This document shows positions 1 to 11,065 of a stretch of DNA of 64,000 nucleotides, in pieces. Position numbers and translations under genes: made by a program. The DNA lies in assembly GCA_019096195.1 (NCBI GenBank), contig JAGTXK010000050.1:911987-975986 (forward strand). Reading direction: 5' to 3'. This stretch comes from Boletus sp. NGJ (lineage: Eukaryota > Basidiomycota > Agaricomycetes > Boletales > Boletaceae). The notes beneath the pieces were generated by a model. The model had not been told where the DNA came from. It saw only the letters and a program-made list of their open reading frames with translations, and searched no databases. Within the stretch, counting starts at the first letter, position 1. Each line of letters begins with the position of its first letter.

Positions 1-558
1 CCCATCATCATCAGGCGCTATCCGATATTGTGTTTTAAGAAGATGTGACGAGACATAATGAATCCCATCGCGCGACCACATCGTGCATTCTTGGGACTGC
101 GCAAATTCATGCACAATGCGTGCATCATTCTCGTTCGCGTGCCTGCGTCGACTGACCCTTCTACTTTTGCGACGTTGCTCGAAGACGAACACGAGATCAG
201 ACTCGCAAGGTGCATTACATTCATGACGGCGCAGTTCTTCCACGAGCCGATTCTTAGGCCAGCGTCGACTAAAAGGAACATGATGAATCGAAGCGACACT
301 CTCCAATGCAGCGACAGTGAGGTACGGAAAGGAATGAACCAGTTGCGTCAGCGACTGAAACTGAACGAGTACACGAGGACCCGCTGGCCACAAACGCACT
401 GTCGGGAGCGGCATGTGACGAACACCCACAAAGTCGAACGCATCGCCAAGTCTGCGCGAACTGACAACGCCGTTCGCTACGTCCACATCACACTCAACGT
501 CCTCTGAAACGGCCAAAACGACCTGCACGTCCGATTCGTTTACGACCAAGCTCGACAT
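1..558 (-). CDS. Partial unrecognised ORF running off the window edge
   Basis: A reading frame of 186 codons is open without a stop from an ATG at 558 down to base 1, so the protein continues outside the window. I do not recognise it. The translation has an acidic start, then a central stretch with LTQLVHSFPYLTVAALESVA and RRWPKNRLVEELRRHECN, and a Cys pair (HECNAPCE) that could bind metal or be structural. The style resembles N-terminal regions of large transposon-associated proteins in agaricomycetes, but this is an impression only. The opposite strand is also open at 58-507, which weakens the coding argument. I prefer the minus strand for its more protein-like composition and because the frame continues off the edge. 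Confidence 0.4.
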   Translation of the reverse strand, partial: MSSLVVNESDVQVVLAVSEDVECDVDVANGVVSSRRLGDAFDFVGVRHMPLPTVRLWPAGPRVLVQFQSLTQLVHSFPYLTVAALESVASIHHVPFSRRWPKNRLVEELRRHECNAPCESDLVFVFEQRRKSRRVSRRRHANENDARIVHEFAQSQECTMWSRDGIHYVSSHLLKTQYRIAPDDDG

Positions 559-1278
559 GATAAAATCGTAGTACTGTTGTTGTAGATAATGGAGTGTTCA
601 GATGATGGAGTAGAGTGCTGGGGCAGTTTATGTCGTTTACGTTCGTTCCGGGAACATTTACGTTTAGACGGCATTGAGTTATGATACGTCCTGACCGTTG
701 CAGAACACTGTGGCAAATTTTCAAGAAGAGTCTGGGATTTGGATATTCCTGGGGCAAGTCCGAGAACGTCTTTGGATAGGAGGCGTATGTCAGCCAGAGT
801 CTGAATTGCCAGCCAACCGCGCGGAAGTAAGCCATAGTATTCGGAGCTGTCACTGGCTCTGACGTTTTCAACGACTTCAACGTCTTGACACATGCATCCT
901 CAGTCCCCTTTAATACCCGAGAAATAGTTCACGTATGAGGCCCAATTGAAACAGTCGCTCCGTCTTGATGGACGCGATCCGCTGGAACTACGGACACCGA
1001 CGCTCACTTTCGGGTCAGAACTAGTAGGCTGGGACTGCCACGTCAACCTGAGCAGATTAAATTTCTGCGCGCGTGGACCCGAGCGCTGTAGAACCGGATG
1101 ATCACGCTTTCCACAGGTTGGTTGTTATCTCTGAGTCCCAGAAGGGAATGATTGCGAAGTGAATAATTTCTAGGATTTCAAGCAGACAGCGAAACCGCTC
1201 GCTATACCGTATGTACATATATGAATCAGGGACTCGGCAGACGGACCCACGGCGTATGGCGTATATCTGGAACCATGA

Positions 1279-3047
1279 CTACAACCACAGCACCCTTAGG
1301 TCCTCTCTCACCTCGACGTCCGTCCGGACAAAGAGTAGTTCCTTCGTCTGCGCTTTCTCCCATTCCGCATAAGGGTCAAAAGGGTCTGAGTGTAGTAGCA
1401 AGCACAAGTGGTCTTGCTTAGGCACCAAGACTCCCTTTCCACTGGTGTCGAAACACCAATAGTCCACAACACAGACCGTACACCTCCCGTACCGTGTGCA
1501 TTCCATGCGCTTTTCTCCTGACCCCTCAAATAAATGCATAGAAGGCGATGGGAGATCCACAAGAAGCAGTTTGAGTTGTAGACCTCGCTTGGTCATGACA
1601 AAGTGCCTGTCGCCTCGCCATGCCCGCTGCGTAAGTCCACTGTCTCCGCTTACGCTGCTTTCCGTCGCAGCGCGAGCTTCGCCGAGCGCCTTGTAACAAC
1701 GCGGTGATTCTGGGATGGCGGCACTATCAGCGGATGGACTCCCTGCCCACGCCATAATTTCCCACTCCCCACACCTATTGATGATTGCCTCCATTAACCT
1801 ATAGAAGGCGCGTTGCCCCTCACCATATGCGATCGTCAGGCTCACGTCGAAGACTCCAATCAGACAGTACGCGATGTCTTCCACTCGAGTTGTCGTCCGG
1901 TTCGCCGCCCACATCATCTTTTCGTGAACATTTCGCGTTCCAGGACGGAAAAAGCGCAGGTCATGATGAGAGGATACCTGTTGCTCGCGAAAGTACGTCC
2001 AGCAGCCCCCCATCTTGCTTATCGTTGAGGCTGTTGCTGAGAAGGTACCCAATTTTTACCATAGAATTTCATCATCCGAGGAGCCAGCAGCTCCTGCAGA
2101 GTCCACCCACGGGTGAACCAAACGTCCTTCCAAACGTCATCGAGTGACGTCGCCTCGGCCAAGTATGCGATGCAAACGTGAGCGTCGCGGTACCACTTGA
2201 ACATGGATCGGATAGCTTCCTCAAGCTCAGTGCTGCTGTCCTTATTGATGCAAACACGTATCTGACCAAGCAAGACTGCATCCATATTCCGCAGCTTTTC
2301 CGCAGAAATTCACGAGTTTGCTGTATCCCGCAGGTTCGAACGACATCATGATATCGCGGAAAGTCGGTTCGCCTCGTTCGATCCATCGGTGGGAGAACGT
2401 GGCGTACTTGAGCTTCCCTCTCATGAGGGCCCTAATCGCTTCATCTCTCGTAGGCACCGAACGACCCGCTGCCTCCTCGACAACCTTGGCTATGTCGGCT
2501 TCTGTAACTGCCTATCATGTCGCGGCGGAACATCTTCTTCACCTCTTGGCGAGAGACGAGCTTCTTCTCTGGGACGTGTACAAGGTAGGTGGGGAGTTCG
2601 TTGTTCACATAGGTCGCGAAAACCTCCATGACGTCTGGCAATCCTGTTCGTCCAAGCTCCTACACAGCAGGTGAGCAAAGGCGAGGCGGATCAACCTGGT
2701 GCACCTGCATCAGTGATATCCCCCGAGACGTCCCCCGTAGGTCTGGGCGGTAACCTGATCTTGATACCCCTGCCACTGCTCTCAGGCTGACCAAATATTT
2801 GTTCAAACCGACGCAAATCTATCGCTAGAATAGTATGCGTACCAGTATCTGTCCATGAGGAAAAACATGACGGACGTCCTCGATCACTTCTCGCTTTAGC
2901 TTGTGAAACTTGGCCTGCGTGCATTGGCGGTGAACATGCGAGTAAGAGCAAGCACCACATGCGCCGCACCTTCAGAGCAGTTTGCTCTTCTACGGTCAAC
3001 GTAGACTCTAGCACAGAGTGAGCGAGGTCTTCGAAAAAGTTGCCCAT
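1279..3047 (-). pseudogene. HET-domain (heterokaryon incompatibility type) pseudogene
   Basis: The pieces read in order as one HET-family protein of agaricomycete type: an N-terminal part from an ATG at 3047 (MGNFFEDLAHSV, later LAIDLRRFEQIFGQ), LPDVMEVFATYVNNELPTYL, YATFSHRW (the HET-domain opening motif), GYSKLVNFC, CINKDSSTELEEAIRSMFKW, GWTLQELLAPR, and the downstream block MMWAANRTTTRVEDIAYCL and YGEGQRAFYRLMEAI. HET proteins control self/non-self recognition and cell death after hyphal fusion. The blocks lie in different frames with no plausible intron between them, for example at about 2670, 2500-2530, 2245 and 2050-1985. I count at least five single-base frameshifts, so no full-length product is expected. 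Only the last about 250 codons form a clean ORF (1279-2052). Confidence 0.75.
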
Positions 3048-3868
3048 CACCCGTACTTGCAGGAGTGAAGGTCTTGCTGGGGGGACGGTCACCCTATACC
3101 TTACCCCACCCCTGACAGCATCCCTTTTATAGGCTCGAAACCGTGATAGGGCTCGAGGTATGGTTTCATTATCTCCACTGCAACGTGTTGCCCCCATGCC
3201 TGTGCTGTGCTGTGACTTTTGCGAAGTCGGGAACCCAGAGAACCCTCGTTCCGGCGCAACTTGATTACCCCGATCATTCACCTCATCACCCTATGCACCA
3301 TCCACCACGTATGGCTGTGGTACGCGTCTTTCGTCTTCTCGTATACGCGCCCGTCATGGTATTGCCGACCTCGGGGAGTACGATAATGAAACAGCACTCA
3401 GGGTACTGTTTGATTTCGTTGCATCGCATGTGAACAGCCACCGGTCGGCGTCTCGACAGCAACACACTCAAAGGCTGTGTCTCACTGCTTGTAGTTGACT
3501 TCACGTATGTACCATGGGCGAGGTTAGTGCGAGGATGGGTCTAGACGCGAAAACGCCACGTGGGGTGAAGGGCCACGATGATGTAGCGTGTATGATCAAC
3601 TGGCTTTTCCATGGAAAAAAGGCATCTGGCTCGACGGAAGTTAGGGAGTACCGCACCGTTCGAGACTCGGAGTAGTCGCACCGCTTCCGATTATGAGTAC
3701 TAGCCTTCATTCGACTCCCAACAATCCCCCCGCACATCAAAAAGGTTTCATTCGATTTAGATCGTTCCGTCGTTCCAAAGTACAATAATCATCATCCGCA
3801 TATACGAGATAGCAACATCACCAGCCCGCCATAATCTCAAGACAAGCAAACACCATACAGTAATACAC

Positions 3869-6800
3869 CTAGGATAAGCCATGCGATAAATCGAGTACCT
3901 GGATCCGCTCCTCTCGCGTAGCATACAATAAGATAAATGGGTGTCCTTCGGCCTTCCTTTTGGCTACCGCTTCGCGCAGTTGAAACGCGTACGCCGTTTG
4001 CAGTGTCGGCATGGATGACACGATCGTCTTCCATACGTCGTCGTCGTGAATCCAGTTCGGGCTTCTGACTAGGCTGTCGTATACCGCGCTGGGCACGTCG
4101 ATCGCGAGCATCGGTATGCCACTGGTTATCGTAGCCTTGAGATGCGCACCGCGCTCATAAGCTATCGTTGGAGAGAGAATCAGGCGTCTGGGAAATGTAT
4201 CTAATGCGTGCCAGATTCACGCGCAGACCTCGATCAAGCAAGATCTGTTTCACGTGTTTTCGCTGCTTCTTCGTATCGAGAGGAAGCATAAGTTGAACGT
4301 CGCCGCCGCCCGACGTATCTTTACTGCCAACGCTGGCTGGAATAGTACTTGGATAGTCAATCGTTCCCGACGTGGACGAATCGATACGCTTCTGTTCCGC
4401 AATTTGTTGATGCAGCCAACTGACGAGGTCCTGACGCGATACTAGATGTCTTATCTCAGTACAGACCCAAGACTGGGTAGTCTAGAGTCTCTCACTTTCA
4501 TCCTCTGTCCCTCTGAGAATGCTCTTGACCTTGAACGCTGCTTGCTCACGACGAAGCGGGCGCGGCCTCGGGTACAATGCGAACCTGGGTAGATCCCTTT
4601 AAGTGGTCGATATATCACAAGCAAACCGACAGCTTACAGAATTCCTTCGCGAGCACAGAGATCAACGTGGCTTTCGTTCTCCGCTTCGGCCAGCGTAGCG
4701 TCGTACATGATATCAGCACTGATATTATTCTGCCAGAGCAACGCCGCAACCTCGAGCCTATCTTGAAGGTACCCTGGCTGATACGACATGATATACACGT
4801 CGCACCTGCGAGGACTCCAGAAGCCAAAAGATCGCTGTTCCTTTACGAGAGCCTTCACCGCCGTGCTTTGAAATGCTGCGAGAGTAACGGTGATCTTGTC
4901 AAAAGCTATTTGAACGGCGAATGCACAGATTGGGTCACTCTTCGGTTTGGTAGCAGAACACTCAGCAATCAATTTGTCGTATCTGTACAGGCTTGTAAGT
5001 CATCTGGAAGTAGATAAAAGGATAAAAGGACGAAACCGACCAGCGGCTGCGAGGACGTCTTGACGTCTCGTACGCCGTACGACCTCCAGACGAAGTCCGT
5101 CATTGAAATGCGCATGGTGTGTAGCCCACATTAGTGGACGAAGGTATATCGGACCATTGAAGCCTGCAGACGTAGCGTATTGAATACTCCGCTTGATTTC
5201 CTCTATGGCGGGCTTCATGATGGTGGGTAAGGTGGGTGAAATCTTTTCGAGTTTCATCAGCAGCCCATCGATATCTTCATCAATTTCTGCGAATATTTCT
5301 AGTTCATCTGCAGTGCTCCGTAAGAGTCCTTTCTTCAATAAAGCTGCTCGCTTCTGGGATGAAGAAGATTTAGGTTGATTGATGATATCCATGATTGATG
5401 GTCGCAGGTCGTCCGGGACTCGGCTGAGGGCTAGTTCGACAACTAGGGCAAAGTTAAAGCAACTGATGGAGATCAAGAAAAATGACTCACTTCTGGAATG
5501 AGAAATATGTATCTCATAACTGTGGGAAAGGTTTGGGAAGCTACGAAGACAATCGTTGAGAAGCAGTATTATCTCTGCCCCCGCAGCAATCATGCCGTTT
5601 TTCATATCGGGGGTGATAATATCCAGAACGGCAGCTTTCACCATTATGGGATGTCCGGGAACGGCGCTGTAGAATCGATGACTCAACAGGGAGGTTTTCC
5701 AATACACAAAGTTGAGTTACCTAGGACGATAGGTGTTCATGATATGAAAGCGTTTAATCCGTTTCACACCATTCCTCGCAGCCAGCCTCGCGAACGGTAT
5801 CAACGCTTGATTGGGTAGAAAAAACAACATCACCGTGTCTGTCAATGAACGTAGCCCGCGGTTCATTCTCTTCCGGATCCGTTGAAGGGATCAATAAAGG
5901 CGGTTCAATGTCAACAGCTCCGTGAAGACGAAATATGGTTTTTATTCTGTCTTCGACGATAGTATTCAAGTTAGCATGTTCGGGAATATCAGCTTCGAGA
6001 TCATAAAGCAGATTCCTCGTAGGGCTAATTTGGCTAGCTGGTCGTTTGAAGAGTTCTGAGAGCAGAGTCTGGTAGTGTGTCGAATCTGGTGTGGCTGTGG
6101 AGAAAAAAGAGATTCAGAGGAATAGAAATCACATCAATGACAATGCTCACATATCATCCTTAAAGCTTCCTTGAAGTATTCATCTTCGACCCTGGGTGGC
6201 AGCAACGAGCTTTGTGAGAGTTCCAAAGCGCTTGGCCGCTTTGCAGGGTCATGGCGAAGGAGCCACGAAATAACTAAACAATGTGAGATGAATACCACTA
6301 CTCCCTCGAAAACTACCCACTTTCTTTCTGTTTTGTGCGATGTGTTTCCCAATCACGAGGAAAGTAAACTTCGGGTTTCCGTAGATCCTCAATGACGGCA
6401 ATGCGCTCCGCTCCCGTGGAGAATGGGTAGTTCATTTCAAAGAATACTATCTAGCAGACTTTGGGCAGGAGTTACAGAGATGGTGATATCAAAACTCACC
6501 CCCAGACTATACATGTCAGCCTTGTTATGATTCCTGGGCCCCTTCTTCCGCGATAAGACCTCGGGGGCGATGTACAGTTTCGTTCCTACCTCTGGGTGGG
6601 GGTTAGCTCACGGAGGCTGTGACCGCCAACAATGTTGCGCTTGCCTAGAGTGAGGTCTGAGTCCGACTGTGCTACTTGTGGGGATAAGTCCGAGGGATCG
6701 ACAGCCGCAAGACTCGATGTAGCTAGACCAAAGTCTCCGACTTTATAGGAGAGTGTGTACATTAGTCAATGCTAGATATATTCATTCATGTAATCGATCA

Positions 6801-8067
6801 CCTTTGCAGTCGCCTTTCCCATCTAGATATATGCCGTTTGAACAATTAGCAGATCCAATCAATCGAAATTGGAACCTACCGATAAAGATATTTGTCAATT
6901 TGATATCCCTGTGCAACTGAGTGGGTGGAAGGGGATCAATGGTGGACACTATACATAGAACGAAGCAACTGACTATTCCCATGCTGCCCATGTGCACCAA
7001 TGCCTCCAAGGTTTGATTGAATAGACGCCAGGCCTCCTCTTCCGACAAACCCTCGGCCACCCTCTGACAAAAAAGATCAGCCAACATCATAGTACAAGAG
7101 CTGTATCGTACTCGCTTCTTTCAAAGTCTGGCGTTCTACGAACTCCTGGATACAAATATGGCATGATTCAGAAGGGTCAACATCCAGAAGTCAAGGTACA
7201 CACCATTTGGATGTACAATGTCCTCGGCACGACGGGTGGTGGTTTCAGAACGACGTCCTCCGCATACTCTGACGTAAAAAGGTCTGCAAACCCATCGTCG
7301 CTGTCATCCTCGTCCTCATCTTTCTCATCGTTTACATCAGACCTGGTGAAGTGGATGCTCGGGAATGAGGACCTGCTCCCAGAGCCTCCGTAATCGTCCA
7401 AGTCGCGCAAATCGATGCTAAATGGGTCCGATTTCTCGTGTCGTTCAAAGGAGTGAGGGACGGAAGTCATGTTGCCTTCTGTGCCCGCGCCAGAAGCAGT
7501 TTCGGAGTCAGAGGATAAGCCAGAGCTGACAACCTCGGTAGTCTCAACCCATGTTGTATAGTACCCGCACAATGAAGCGGTGAGAAAGCCTGCTTAATGC
7601 ATTTACCTCGCGGAAGATTTTAGTGTCACGCTGATTGGAAGCGGATCTTCTTCACTGTAAACGTCGCTGAGGGTGTACTTGTAGCTTTAAAATGCTGTCA
7701 CCAACCGGCGTATATGCGAGAATCAATCCTATTGCGTGCTTTCACGACTGACCCGAACGCACCTCTCCCCTACAGATCATTGGCATCAATGCACATCTTA
7801 CTCAAGAGCTTTGTTTCGCACCAGTAACTCCAGTTCTTCCCAATCCTCCTTCCACCTACTTGCTTGTCTGGGTGGAGTACGGAAATACTCTTTAACTGGT
7901 GAAGTCCCAGAATGATTCCCATTTCCCACTGGTGTCCCCGGACCCGGTACTGGGATCGACGACGTATTAATACGTGTCGGGGAGGTAAGAGACATCGATG
8001 CTAGATCTGCAAGAAGGCTCAAGCAGGAGATCTGGGACTTTTTGCTGGAAGAGAGCATGTTCAACAT
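3869..8067 (-). pseudogene. GCN2: Truncated, frameshifted GCN2-like eIF2-alpha kinase
   Basis: Spliced by eye, this reads as the catalytic half of GCN2, the sensor kinase for uncharged tRNA. Visible parts are RWKEDWEELELL then GRGAFGSVVKARN (glycine loop), VKKIRF, REVNALSRLSHRF (helix C), YYTTWVE, an acidic insert, LYIQM, LHRDIKLTNIFI (catalytic loop), VGDFGLA, YIAPEVLSRK and NKADMYSLG. Then follow the HisRS-like domain (VEDRIKTIFRLHGAVDIEPP, LPNQALIPFARLAARNG, RCDVYIMSYQPG, WQNNISADIMYD) and the C-terminal domain ending at the stop at 3869. Three single-base frameshifts break it: about 7640 (between VKKIRF and DTKIF), about 7567 (before YYTTW) and 5819-5824 (a run of six T before LPNQ). The RWD domain and pseudokinase of full GCN2 are missing. 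Only 0.47 kb separates the start at 8067 from the divergent phosphatase gene. The likeliest reading is a decaying partial copy with a functional GCN2 elsewhere. Confidence 0.8.
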
Positions 8068-8537
8068 GGTGACGGCCGGGTGATCGACAACCCGGGCGCC
8101 GGGACTCCGCTATGATGGCATGACCGAGGGTGAGCACTGACTCGCCACCAATATGTCTGAAAAGTGTGGTAGAGACACCTGCCAGAGGCTGGTAAGGTTA
8201 TATAATTACTTGCGCAGTTCGTAGACCATTTATAAAGCCAGTGTGGGCTGAGGGCCATGGCATCAATTACTATATATACTAGTACAATTTGTGTGATGAG
8301 AGCTCTCCGATTGGTCGTGTTTTCTTGAACGATCTTGACTAGCGACTCTTGTCCACGACGACGGATCATGGAACCATGAATAATGACACAACGTGTGTCT
8401 CTGACTCCGGCACCCTGGCACGCACGTTCGTTGTTCGCCGCACTCTCAGCGCAGTTCACACCAACAGTTCGCATCATTCAAAATGCTGATCACTCGCACG
8501 GAATCCGGCCTTGAGCCGTGAGTCACCCATCATCGTG
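8068..8537. promoter_or_regulatory. Divergent intergenic region between GCN2-like copy and phosphatase
   Basis: This 470-base gap lies between two divergent gene starts. AT-rich stretches at 8198-8208 (tatataat type), 8230-8236 (tttataa) and 8268-8282 (tatatata) could serve as TATA-like elements for the phosphatase on the plus strand. I looked here for the RWD domain expected upstream of a GCN2 kinase and did not find it in any frame. Confidence 0.3.
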
Positions 8538-10683
8538 ATGCTACAACTCACCCTTCTCGTGGCAGTTGCAACCGCCTTCCTCGGCGTTGACGCCCAGTTC
8601 ATCGACCTCACCAACAGTTCCACTCCCTGGTCGTGTCTTGCAGAGTCCACTGGCGTGCACGTTCCTGGATCTGTTCCCTGCAATCCTTATGAACCCCTCC
8701 AGCAGCACCTCGCCTTTGCTGGCCCGACCGGTATGACCGTCAGCTGGAGCACTCACGCCCAGCTCGATACTCCGCAGGTCTGGTACGGCAAGTCCCCCAC
8801 CGCCCTCACCAACGTTGCCACCGGAAGCTCGAGTACCTATCCTACCTCCCGTGTGTGGGATAACCACGTTAAAATTACCGGACTCAAACCAAACACGAAA
8901 TACTGGTACCGTACCTCTTACCAGTTGAGTTCTTTCTCCATCCATGTCTGTTTCTGTTGTCTCACCACCCTTTTGGCAGAAACTGTGCTGGGTGTGCATA
9001 CAGAGCCACTGACACCTTCACCACTGCTCGCGAAGCGGGTGATGAAGCTCCCTTCACACTGGCGGTCGTCGTCGATCTTGGTTTGATGGGTGCTGATGGC
9101 CTCAGCACCAAGGTAGGCCCATATGGCGGTGCAGCGAACCCACTCGGCCCCCACGACCTCAACACGATCCAGAGTCTCATCGAGAACCAGGAGTATGTCC
9201 TTCTTTCAACTAGTATACCACTCTTCTCGCTCATCCCTTTCTCAGTACTTATGAATTCATCGCTCATCTCGGTGATATTGCTTATGCCGATTACTTCATT
9301 AAAGAGAGTTGGGAAGGCTACTTTGGCAACAACAGCCTTATCCCAAACACGACGAGCGTCGTCGAAGGCTATAATGTCTTGCTCGAGCAGTTCTATGACC
9401 AGATGACGCCTCTCACTAGCGCAAAAGCCTACATGATTGGTGTAGGAAACCACGAGGCAAGTCTCCCCGTTCTGACCCCCATCCTTATGCTCATCATGTA
9501 TACACATTCAGGCTAACTGCGATAACGGGTAAGCTTCGCATACATGTACTTGTATCTCAAGATTCGACTCAGCCCACTCTTAGTGGAACCAAGGATTCCG
9601 TCCACAATATCACTTACACCACCTCCATCTGTGTTCCAGGCCAAACAAACTTTACTGGATATGGTGAGTCCAACCATCGTCATCCCGTTTTCCTCTCCTC
9701 GTGAACGAATCCGATTTCCATACCACAGTCAACCACTTCCGTATGCCCGCTGACGAATCCGGTGGCGACGGCAACTTCTGGTACTCCTTCGACTACGGCC
9801 TCGCCCACTTCGTCGTCGTCGATACCGAAACTGACTTCCCTGTTGGTATCCAGTCGCCAGACGAAATCGGGGGGACCGACACCGGCGCGAACAGCGGTCC
9901 GTTTGGATACCCGAATCAGCAATATGACTGGTTCGAGAACGATCTCGCCTCTGTCGACCGCAAAAAGACACCTTGGGTGGTCGTCGGTCTTCATCGGCCG
10001 TGGTACGTCGGCGGCGGGAAAGGCTCGGCCTGCTTGCCCTGTCAGCAGGCGTTCGAACCATTGATGGTCAAGTACGGCGTCGACCTTTACATGCAAGGAC
10101 ACATCCACGTGAGTTCCTTTTTTTTTTTTTTTTCCGAGGTCGAACACAATGTGTCTTTTTCGATGCTGACGCTACTCTGGCCATCCACAGCTTTACGAGC
10201 GCAACGCCCCGATCGCCAATTGTAAGTACCAACCTACACATGGACGCCGGATCCAAACTGACTCGGTTCCTGTTTCCAAGACTCGATCGATCCCGCAGGA
10301 CTGAACAACCCGACTGCACCCTGGAACATCGTCAACGGTGCCGCAGGTCACTACGACGGTCTTGACCCATTGGTGGCTGCCCCGTACTACTCTGTCAAGG
10401 CTTTGGATACGTGCGTTTTTCTTCTTCCTCCTCGTCCTCGTCCTCGTCCGCGCATCCTTTCTTTCTTTCTTCCTTGCCTCGTTGGCATGATCTCTTCTTT
10501 TTCTGTGGTGGGTCGTACATGGCGCTGACGATGACGATGATGGCGCTCCGCGTACACAGTGCCTACGGTTGGTCCCGACTGACGTTCCACAACCGAACGC
10601 ATCTCACGCACGAGTTCGTCGGGAGCGCAAACGGAAGCATTCTCGATACCGCGACCTTGTACAAAGCGCACGATTTCTCTTAA
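8538..10683 (+). CDS. Secreted purple acid phosphatase (metallophosphoesterase)
   Basis: Nine exons join to 524 codons with every phase matching: 8538-8923, 8980-9192, 9246-9456, 9512-9528, 9584-9663, 9729-10108, 10191-10221, 10281-10410 and 10560-10683. The ATG at 8538 opens a clear signal peptide (MLQLTLLVAVATAFLGVDA), so the enzyme is probably secreted or vacuolar. An N-terminal fibronectin-like domain (WSTHAQLDTPQVWYG, ITGLKPNTKYWYR) precedes the metallophosphoesterase domain. All metal-binding motifs of the purple acid phosphatase family are visible: VVVDLGLMG, GDIAYADY, GNHEAN, VVGLHRPWY and GHIHLYER. The family hydrolyses phosphate esters at low pH using a binuclear iron centre, usually to scavenge phosphate. 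Exon 4 is only 17 bases and is preceded by a GC-AG intron. Intron 6 carries a run of 16 T (10118-10133). The gene appears intact. Confidence 0.92.
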
Positions 10684-11065
10684 CGGAGATGGTCAAGGAA
10701 ATTAGGATACGACGCGAGGCGTCGTCCACAGTGTCTGTAAATAAGATGGCAATTGGAAACACGTATATTGTTCTCATGCACGTGTGCGGATGGTGGTGTG
10801 AAGCCAATTCACAACATCACAGGGTACCTGGTACTCAATATGGCAAGATTCACGACGTTGTTACCCCGCTGCAAGGACGTATGTGACCAAGTACAAGATG
10901 ATATTGTCCAACGATCTCGTCAAGGTCTTCTTCTCGGTTACTGTCACATTTGAGATATAGAAAAGAGGTATGGCATATGGGTGGAGGATGATGAAAAAGC
11001 ATAGGTACATAGATGACAAAAATAGCGGTCAAAGATAGCAACAAGGTGTGCGTCAACACATTCAT
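10684..11065. other. Convergent intergenic region, nothing recognised
   Basis: This is the 3' flank between the phosphatase and the convergent long minus-strand gene. Short ORFs here are shadows with no recognisable motif, and I see no RNA gene or repeat. Confidence 0.4.

Noticed and set aside
58-507. 149-codon plus-strand ORF at the left edge
   Set aside because: The minus-strand frame in the same register is longer, continues off the window and looks more protein-like.
7780-7800. In-frame stop in the GCN2 glycine-rich loop region
   Set aside because: A GTGCGA to CTGTAG intron removes it and joins EELELL to GRGAFG.
10118-10133. Run of 16 T as a possible transposon tail
   Set aside because: It lies within a normally spliced phosphatase intron, with no target-site duplication or element sequence beside it.
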